Source: Corynebacterium mycetoides
GTDB taxonomy: Bacteria > Actinomycetota > Actinomycetes > Mycobacteriales > Mycobacteriaceae
Direction: 5' to 3'
Assembly: GCF_900103625.1 (NCBI RefSeq)
Contig: NZ_LT629700.1
Location: 558,001-622,000 of the forward strand
Length of the DNA: 64,000 bases
Part shown: positions 58,747 to 64,000 of the stretch, piece after piece
How the letters are laid out: every line of letters starts with the position of its first letter
How positions within the stretch are numbered: position 1 is the first letter of the stretch
Program-made: the position numbers and the translations under genes
Notes under the pieces: generated by a model
The model's database searches: none
The model's input: only the letters and a program-made list of their open reading frames with translations
What the model was told of the DNA's origin: nothing

Positions 58747-60771
58747 CTACCCAATATGCACGGGGTCGACCTGGATCCGCAGCGGCGCCTCCTGCTTGCG
58801 GGCGGCCCTGCTCACCATCGCGGCGCGCAGCGCGCGGCCCAGCTCGTCCCGGCCGGTGAGCGGGCTGCGCACGAGCATGCGCTGGGCGGGTCCGAGCGCG
58901 CCGCGGTCCCACTCGCCGGGCAGGTCGGCGCCGGCGGGCAGGTCGACGGGTCCGAGCTTTTCCGCGTGCGCAGGCAGCTCGGCGTGCGCGAAGAAGTCCT
59001 CCAGCGCCTCGCGGGGGGCGTCGACAAGCGCGACATGCACCGCGGGAGGAAAGCGCGCCTCCCGGCGCATGCTCAGCTCCAGGCCCGCGTGCCCGGCGGC
59101 ATCCCACCGGATGAGGTGCTGGACCACCGGCAGCGAGGGCTCGGCCACGACGACCACCTCTCCTCCCTTGCCGGCGGGGTTGACCAGGGTAGCCGCGGCG
59201 AGCCACTTCTCCAGAGTCTCCTCTGCGGCGCGCAGATCGGGGCGGCCGAGCAGAGCCCACGTGTCCAGGAGCACCGCCGCGCCGTAGCTGCCCCCGGACA
59301 CGGGCGGTTCCGCGCCGGGGGTGGCCACAACGATGGCCGGGTCGCCTGGCACCTCGCTGAGAATCTTGTCCCCCCAGGACGTGCGCACGCGGTGCTTCGG
59401 AAACGCCCTGCCCAGCTCGTCGGCGGTGCGCTCCGTGCCCAGCACCACCGCGCGCAAACGCCGCGAGCCGCACACGGGGCACACGTGCGCGGCGTCCATG
59501 CGGCCGCACCAGCGGCACGTCGGGGCCGCGGTTTCCGACGACGGCAGGCCCAGTGGCCCGTTGCACCAGCGGCAACGCGCGGGGGTGCGGCAGGATCCGC
59601 AGGCCAGGGTTTGCACATAGCCCGCCCGCGGGACCTGGAACAGCACGGGTTCTCCCCGCTGCAGCGCACTGGTGGCCGCCGCGAAAGCCACCGACGGGAT
59701 CCGCGCCTCCCGGGCTCTCGGGTCCCGCTCCAGCGCGATGTCGGAGTCGCCCGCGGCGCGGATGAGCGGGGACAGCGCCCGCAGCGCGGCCCTGGGAGCC
59801 ACCAGCTCGTGCATCCACCCCGACTCGACCAGCAGCTGGGTTTCCGCCGTCCTGGAGTGCCCGCCGATGATGAGCGACGCCTTCTCCTGCGCCGAGCGCG
59901 TCGTGAGCACCTCGCGGGCGTGGACGTACGGGGCCCGCGGGTCGGCCAGCGAGTCGTCCCCGTCGTGCATGAGCACGATGAGCCGCAGCTTGTCGACGGG
60001 CGCGAAGGCGGCCGAACGCGTCCCCACGACCAGGCGGCCCTGGCCGTGCAGGATGGACAGGAACCGCGAGTAGCGCGCCTGCGGCCCCTGCGAGGCCGTC
60101 AGCGTGGTGATCTGCCGGGGGCCGACGAACTGGCGCAGCTGCGCCTCGCACGCGTCGACGTCGCGCTGGCCGGGCACCACCACGAGCACCCCGCCGCCGT
60201 CGTCGGCGACTTTCGCGCCGAGCGCGGCCACGAGCTCCGGCCACCGCTGCCCGGGGGCGATCTGCCACGCCGCCCGGACGAGGCGGCCGCCGAGCACCGC
60301 GTCCACGAACGACTCGCCGTGTTCGTAGGTGCTCCACCCGGCGAGGTCGGGCTCAGTGAACTCCCCCAGCTGCTCCCACGGCGTCGTGGTGTCGGTTTCC
60401 TCCGCTTTGGCGTGGCGTGCGGGGAGGGCGGTGCGGTAAATGTCGGAGCGCACGCCCGCGTACCGGGCGCTGAGCGCGTCGACAAGCGAGCGGATCTTCT
60501 GCGGGGCAACGACCTCGGCGCTGATGACCCGCTCGATAAACCGCAGCGACCCCTCGTGCTCGGAGGTGGCGCGGCGCTCTAGTACCAGCGCGTCGACGAG
60601 GCGGCCCGCGAAGCGGATACGGACCCGCACCCCGGGCACGGCCGCGGGAGAGTCGGCCTCGGTGACCAGGTAGTCGAACGGGCGGTCAAGGTGTGCGAGG
60701 CCCAACAGCGGAAGCACCCGCGCCACCGGGTTAGCGGCGGCGGCGGATGAGTCGGTCTTCGGGCCTGCCAT
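58747..60771 (-). CDS. priA: PriA primosomal protein, helicase-inactive actinobacterial form
   Basis: A 674-residue PriA-like protein for replication restart. Eight cysteines (391, 394, 400, 403, 419, 422, 431, 434) form the two zinc sites of PriA. The ATPase motifs are lost: the Walker A site region near 167-176 reads AAWQIAPGQR with no GKT/S, and the DEAH box position reads HDGD near 269. Such degeneration is known for actinobacterial PriA, so it is probably a structural loader rather than a helicase. The ATG at 60771 lies 7 nt after TACAAT, predicting a leaderless message. Confidence 0.95.
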   Translation of the reverse strand: MAGPKTDSSAAAANPVARVLPLLGLAHLDRPFDYLVTEADSPAAVPGVRVRIRFAGRLVDALVLERRATSEHEGSLRFIERVISAEVVAPQKIRSLVDALSARYAGVRSDIYRTALPARHAKAEETDTTTPWEQLGEFTEPDLAGWSTYEHGESFVDAVLGGRLVRAAWQIAPGQRWPELVAALGAKVADDGGGVLVVVPGQRDVDACEAQLRQFVGPRQITTLTASQGPQARYSRFLSILHGQGRLVVGTRSAAFAPVDKLRLIVLMHDGDDSLADPRAPYVHAREVLTTRSAQEKASLIIGGHSRTAETQLLVESGWMHELVAPRAALRALSPLIRAAGDSDIALERDPRAREARIPSVAFAAATSALQRGEPVLFQVPRAGYVQTLACGSCRTPARCRWCNGPLGLPSSETAAPTCRWCGRMDAAHVCPVCGSRRLRAVVLGTERTADELGRAFPKHRVRTSWGDKILSEVPGDPAIVVATPGAEPPVSGGSYGAAVLLDTWALLGRPDLRAAEETLEKWLAAATLVNPAGKGGEVVVVAEPSLPVVQHLIRWDAAGHAGLELSMRREARFPPAVHVALVDAPREALEDFFAHAELPAHAEKLGPVDLPAGADLPGEWDRGALGPAQRMLVRSPLTGRDELGRALRAAMVSRAARKQEAPLRIQVDPVHIG

Positions 60772-60778
60772 GGGCCAG

Positions 60779-60784
60779 ATTGTA
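60779..60784 (-). promoter_or_regulatory. -10 hexamer of priA, predicted leaderless
   Basis: TACAAT, 7 nt before the ATG at 60771 and 1 bp after the stop of the VOC gene. Confidence 0.6.
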
Positions 60785-60785
60785 G

Positions 60786-61685
60786 TTAGCTCGCGGCGGC
60801 GGAGGTAACCCGGATGACGGTGTTCCACGGGTCCTCGAACGACAGCGTGCGGCCGTCGTTTCGCGTGGCCAGGCCGTGGTCCTTCAGACGGGCTTCAAGC
60901 GCGGCGAGGTCGTCATCGCGCTGGACGTCGATATCGACGCGGCCCAGGCCGAGGGCTGCCGCGCGGGGGCCGGCTCCGAGGCTGTTCCACGTGTTCAGGG
61001 CGATGTGGTGGTGGTAGCCGCCCGCGGAGACGAACAACGCGGAGCTCAGCTCGCCCCTGACCTCGAAGCCGAGGGTTGTGACGTAAAAGTCGCGGGCCGC
61101 GTCGATGTTGCCCACCTGCAGGTGCACGTGGCCGAGGGTGCCGCCAAGCGCCACCGGGGAATCGGGCGCGTGGCGGGAAAGAAACGCGTTGGGGTCGAGC
61201 GGGTCGGTGGCCAGGGCGTAGAGACCGCTGTCCTCCTTCACCCACTGGTCGCGGGGACGGTCGACGTAGAGCTCCACCCCGTTGCCCTCCGGGTCATCGA
61301 AGTAGAACGCCTCGCTGTAAAGGTGGTCGGCGCTGCCGGTGAAGCTGCGCGGGTACGCCGACGCGACGGAGGCGACCGAGGCGGCGAGAAGCTCGGGCGT
61401 GGGAAAAAGCACGGCCGTGTGGAATAGCCCGGCGTCGTTGCGGCTCGGTACGGGGAGGTTCGGCTCGCGGCGCAGGGTGACCAAGTCGGTCCCGCTCAGA
61501 CCCAGTGCCGTGGCATCGCCGCCCTGCTGGAGGACGTCTAAGCCCACGCCCTGATTGTAGAAGCGCACCATGGCGTCCATGTCGCGCACGAGCAGCTCGA
61601 CTGCGCCCATGCTCAGGTCGGCGGGCAGCAGATCGTCCGGGTTGCGTTTGACCAGGGAATCGGGGTGTGGTGTCTGGGTGAACAT
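60786..61685 (-). CDS. VOC-family dioxygenase/glyoxalase-like protein
   Basis: A 299-residue protein with two vicinal-oxygen-chelate modules. In the first, MGAVELLVRDMDAMVRFY near 26-43, GLFHTAVLFPTP near 86-97 and DPEGNGVELYVDRP near 130-143. In the second, GHVHLQVGNIDAARDFY near 185-201 and HHHIALNTW. It resembles CatE-type catechol 2,3-dioxygenases, with candidate metal ligands His, His and Glu. The C-terminal glutamate position of module two reads DPWNTVIRV, so only one site may be active. The substrate is unknown. The ATG at 61685 has AAGGAG 5 nt upstream. Confidence 0.88.
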   Translation of the reverse strand: MFTQTPHPDSLVKRNPDDLLPADLSMGAVELLVRDMDAMVRFYNQGVGLDVLQQGGDATALGLSGTDLVTLRREPNLPVPSRNDAGLFHTAVLFPTPELLAASVASVASAYPRSFTGSADHLYSEAFYFDDPEGNGVELYVDRPRDQWVKEDSGLYALATDPLDPNAFLSRHAPDSPVALGGTLGHVHLQVGNIDAARDFYVTTLGFEVRGELSSALFVSAGGYHHHIALNTWNSLGAGPRAAALGLGRVDIDVQRDDDLAALEARLKDHGLATRNDGRTLSFEDPWNTVIRVTSAAAS

Positions 61686-61725
61686 GCGGGCTCCTTGGGG
61701 ATCGTTTATTTGCACTGTGAAGTGA

Positions 61726-61754
61726 ACCCTAACCGCCTTTACTTCATCGTGCAA
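61726..61754 (-). promoter_or_regulatory. promoter of the VOC gene
   Basis: TTGCAC (61754-61749) and TAGGGT (61731-61726) are separated by exactly 17 bp. The predicted start site leaves a leader of about 35 nt with an AAGGAG ribosome-binding site. It is one of the clearest two-box promoters in the window. Confidence 0.65.
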
Positions 61755-61757
61755 GCA

Positions 61758-63056
61758 TTACGGGGTGCGGGCGAGGCGGTAGTCCACCTCCGCGGGGACC
61801 CGCAGCAGCGCCGTCGCGGCCAGCACCGCCGCCCACAGCACCACATGCAGAACCGTGACCGGGCTCGGGGCGGCCGTCGTGGTGAAGTCGATGCGCACCA
61901 GCAGCAGCGCGAGCGCTCCCAGGGCAAACGCCGCCGGCTTCCACGCACTGCGCCGGACGGCGTAGGCGAGGATGCCGATGAGAGGCAGCACTAGGGCCAC
62001 CGAGTAGTGCAACCACAGGATCTGCGACACCGCCATCGGCCCGAGCAAACACAGAGCGAGGAAAACCTTCGCGGGGAACCGGCCCGAACGCCTCCACGTC
62101 CAGACGAAAAGTGCGACGACCGCCGCCACGAACAGGGCCGTTGCCGTGGCGGGCACCAACGACCCGCCCCGCACCACCGCGACCCCCTCCGTCGTGCGCT
62201 CACCCGCGTACAGGATCGAACCCACCGTGGCATTCATCGGGGCCACCAGATGGGCGTCGCTGAAGCTGCCCAGCGTCGCCGCCCACAGCGCCACCTGCTC
62301 CGGCAAGAAGATCAGCTGCACCGCTGAGTACACCGCCACAAGCACCGCGGCCCACGCGCCCGCCCGCCGCGTCGAGGGCACCGCGAGCATGCCCACGGCG
62401 AGCACCACGGGCGTGAGCTTGATGCACGCCGCCACCGCGAGCAGCACCCCCGCCACCCGCGGGCGCTGGGCGGCCACGGCCATGGCGGCGACGCAGCACG
62501 CGATAATCAGCGGAGTGGTCTGCCCCACCACCCTGGCTATCACCAGCGGCACCGTCAACCACACGAACACGGTCCCGATGGACAGCACGGGGAGCACGAG
62601 CGTGCGCTGCGTCCAGAACCTGTAGGACGCAGCGATGAGCAGCGGCACCGCGAACGCGCTGCCCACCGTGATCGCGAGCAGGGAGGCATCGAAGGACAAC
62701 ACGCGCGACACGAGGGACATGGCCACGCCCACGCCCGGCGAATGCACGAACGGGTGGCCGAACGGAGCGGACGTCTGCTCGGCGACGATCGCGTCCCACA
62801 CCGGCGAATCGGGGTAGGCGAAATCGAGGGGCGAGACCGCATACGCCTCGCGCCAGTCGCCCCGGGCGATGAGGCGTCCACCCACCCACAAGCTCGTCCA
62901 GTCGTCGCCCACGACGCGCGGGAACCAGGCCAGCCCGGCGGCAACCGCCCACACGGCGCTGAGTATCCAGCCGGCCGGGGTCATCAACGGGGCGGCGTCC
63001 GCTTCCGGTGGGCGGGGCAGGGTGTCCGGAGTGCCCGGGATATCAGGGATGCGCAT
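61758..63056 (-). CDS. GT87-type membrane glycosyltransferase
   Basis: A 432-residue polytopic protein with about ten membrane helices, of the DUF2029/GT-C type (GT87) that uses polyprenyl-phosphate sugars. After a short Pro-rich cytoplasmic start, the first helix (about 24-42) is followed by an external acidic loop, VVGDDWTSLWVGGRLI near 46-61, in the position of the GT-C catalytic aspartate. The arginine-capped helix ends are typical. It may act in mannan or arabinan assembly, but the acceptor is unknown. An IS6-like element lies 83 bp upstream of the start, and a TAATGT hexamer 10 nt before the ATG keeps a possible promoter. Confidence 0.82.
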   Translation of the reverse strand: MRIPDIPGTPDTLPRPPEADAAPLMTPAGWILSAVWAVAAGLAWFPRVVGDDWTSLWVGGRLIARGDWREAYAVSPLDFAYPDSPVWDAIVAEQTSAPFGHPFVHSPGVGVAMSLVSRVLSFDASLLAITVGSAFAVPLLIAASYRFWTQRTLVLPVLSIGTVFVWLTVPLVIARVVGQTTPLIIACCVAAMAVAAQRPRVAGVLLAVAACIKLTPVVLAVGMLAVPSTRRAGAWAAVLVAVYSAVQLIFLPEQVALWAATLGSFSDAHLVAPMNATVGSILYAGERTTEGVAVVRGGSLVPATATALFVAAVVALFVWTWRRSGRFPAKVFLALCLLGPMAVSQILWLHYSVALVLPLIGILAYAVRRSAWKPAAFALGALALLLVRIDFTTTAAPSPVTVLHVVLWAAVLAATALLRVPAEVDYRLARTP

Positions 63057-63120
63057 GGTAGGTGGCACATTAGTCGCCGCTCCCCCGGGAACCGGGCAGG
63101 GACGCACCGGGGCACGGGGT

Positions 63121-63138
63121 TCTCGAGGTTCTCGAGGT
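63121..63138. repeat. two 9-bp direct repeats flanking the IS left end
   Basis: TTCTCGAGG at 63121-63129 and 63130-63138, ending one base before the IS. Each unit contains the palindrome CTCGAG. It is not the 8-bp target duplication expected for IS6, because the right flank differs. Confidence 0.8.
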
Positions 63139-63139
63139 G

Positions 63140-63159
63140 GTGCTGTTGCAAAGTTGGGG
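63140..63159 (+). repeat. left terminal inverted repeat of the IS
   Basis: GGTGCTGTTGCAAAGTTGGG, identical over 20 bp to the reverse complement of the right end. The match stops at base 21. Confidence 0.95.
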
Positions 63160-63192
63160 CAGTAGGAAGAGCGACGTGAAATAATCACAGCC

Positions 63193-63877
63193 ATGGGTAT
63201 CTTCTCCGGTCGTCATTTCCCCCGTGACATCATTCTGTGGGCAGTGCGGTGGTACTGCCGCTACGGGGTGAGCTACCGCGATCTGGAGGAAATGATGACT
63301 TCAGCGGGGCGTGCCGGTCGATCACACCACGATCTACCGCTGGGTTCAGAAATACGCCCCTGAGCTGGACAAGCAAACACGGTGGTACCGGCAGGTACCT
63401 GACTGGCAGGCCAGTTCCTGGCGGGTGGATGAGACCTATATCCGGGCCGGCGGCAGGTGGTGCTATCTCTATCGGGCGATCACCGCCGGTGGCCAGACCC
63501 TGGACTTTTACCTCTCTCCGAAGCGGAACGTAGCCGCAGCGAAGCGTTTCCTGGCCAAGGCCCTCAGATCCAATGCATCAGCCGGGTATCCCAGAGTGAT
63601 CAACACCGATAAAGCACCCTCACTAGCCAGGGCAATCGCCGAGTTGAAGTCAGAGGGAATCTGCCCGCCAACAGTGGAACACCGGCAGGTGAAATACCTC
63701 AACAACATCCTGGAAGGCGACCATGGTCGGCTGAAGCGGATCCTCGGGCCGAAAGGCGCGTTTAAGAACCGGACATCTGCATATCGGACGTTGAAAGGGA
63801 TGGAGGCGATGCACTCATTGCGGAAAGGGCAAGGCACGATGTTTGACCTCACGGGCAACCGAACCCGGACGCGGTGA
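63193..63877 (+). pseudogene. IS6-family transposase, frameshifted
   Basis: The reading frame from the ATG at 63193 (MGIFSGRHFPRDIILWAVRW) follows the IS6 transposase N-terminus, then leaves the family sequence near 63301-63310 and stops at 63363. The remaining 188 codons, in the next frame from about 63311, contain the complete DDE catalytic core: Asp in WRVDETYIRAG, Asp in INTDKAPS, and Glu in YLNNILEGDH. The gene is 685 bp long. Removing one base would give 684 bp, or 227 residues, the normal size, so a single-base insertion is the simplest explanation. Sequencing error or programmed frameshifting are alternatives. Confidence 0.88.
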
Positions 63878-63964
63878 TCGTCAACCGGGTCTTCCAGAAT
63901 ATCTAAGCAGGCTGGGCCATAATGCTGGCCAGGCGACGAAGAAAGGAGTGTTCGCGGTTCTCCA

Positions 63965-63984
63965 CCCAACTTTGCAACAGCACC
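63965..63984 (-). repeat. right terminal inverted repeat of the IS
   Basis: Reverse complement of the left repeat, 20 of 20 bases, ending 16 bases before the window edge. Confidence 0.95.
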
Positions 63985-64000
63985 CACGCCGCAATTTTGT

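Larger units (their letters stand above)
63140..63984 (+). mobile_element. IS6-family (IS26-like) insertion sequence
   Basis: An 845-bp element bounded by perfect 20-bp terminal inverted repeats with the TGTTGCAAA core typical of IS6-family ends. It contains one transposase gene that is frameshifted. The 8 bp outside the left end (CTCGAGGT) do not match the 8 bp outside the right end (CACGCCGC), so no target duplication is visible. It is the only mobile element in the window. Confidence 0.93.

Noticed and set aside
58202-60337. 711-codon frame continuing upstream from def through priA
   Set aside because: The upstream part is the wrong frame of priA. def has its own ATG, a TAAGCT hexamer and the correct family length.
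63132-63139. CTCGAGGT as an IS target-site duplication
   Set aside because: The 8 bp after the right end are CACGCCGC, so there is no match; the nearby second copy of the motif is on the same side of the element.

Overview
The window is GC-rich chromosomal DNA from a Corynebacterium or very close relative. Diagnostic genes are mshC (mycothiol), opcA beside zwf, mptB (lipomannan mannosyltransferase), whiA, a RipA-type NlpC/P60 endopeptidase and a helicase-dead actinobacterial PriA. From memory, the gene order largely follows the C. glutamicum segment running from aspA/hisG to priA. Almost everything is core genome. The accessory part is one broken IS6-type element at the right end, plus the absence of two genes expected from that comparison (acnR after acn, ppc between secG and tpiA).

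Layout. 1-6.7 kb: aspA (partial), hisG-hisE, an HAD phosphatase, an acidic hypothetical gene, mshC and uppP on the minus strand, then a lipoprotein gene and pyrD on plus. 6.7-13.4 kb: small membrane, PEBP-like, SPFH, NfeD and DUF3097 genes, tRNA-Leu(GAG), a TVP38 membrane protein, an HTH protein and coproporphyrin ferrochelatase. 13.4-21.5 kb: NlpC/P60 endopeptidase, an Rv1476-like membrane protein, aconitase, a class I amidotransferase, an ACT-domain protein and a UPF0210 protein. 21.5-29.4 kb: an ABC-F ATPase and the complete suf Fe-S assembly operon (sufR-B-D-C-S-U-T). 29.5-36 kb: mptB, an ABC exporter pair, ctaA, a quinone oxidoreductase and ctaB. 36-42.7 kb: the pentose phosphate cluster tkt-tal-zwf-opcA-pgl. 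42.7-61.7 kb: a long minus-strand run, VOC protein-priA-def-fmt-rsmB-rpe-ribD-ribE-ribBA-ribH-PH protein-uvrC-rapZ-yvcK-whiA-gap-pgk-tpiA-secG, with many 4-16 bp gene overlaps. 61.8-64 kb: a GT87-type membrane glycosyltransferase gene, then the IS6-like element with a frameshifted transposase.

Functional links. Aconitase, SufR/Suf and the ferrochelatase share Fe-S and iron dependence. ctaA and ctaB supply heme A. tkt-tal-zwf-opcA-pgl and gap-pgk-tpiA form a central carbon block. Rpe product ribulose-5-phosphate is a riboflavin precursor, and rpe sits next to the rib genes.

The most striking non-gene signal is regulatory. About seventeen genes carry a TANNNT -10 hexamer 6-8 nt before the start codon and no usable Shine-Dalgarno sequence, which predicts leaderless mRNAs. 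In several pairs the stop codon of the upstream gene is part of that hexamer. Other signals are three perfect 14-bp tandem repeats upstream of gap, a palindrome at the sufR promoter, and tandem RamA-like boxes upstream of acn. I did not find a clearly new multi-gene system.
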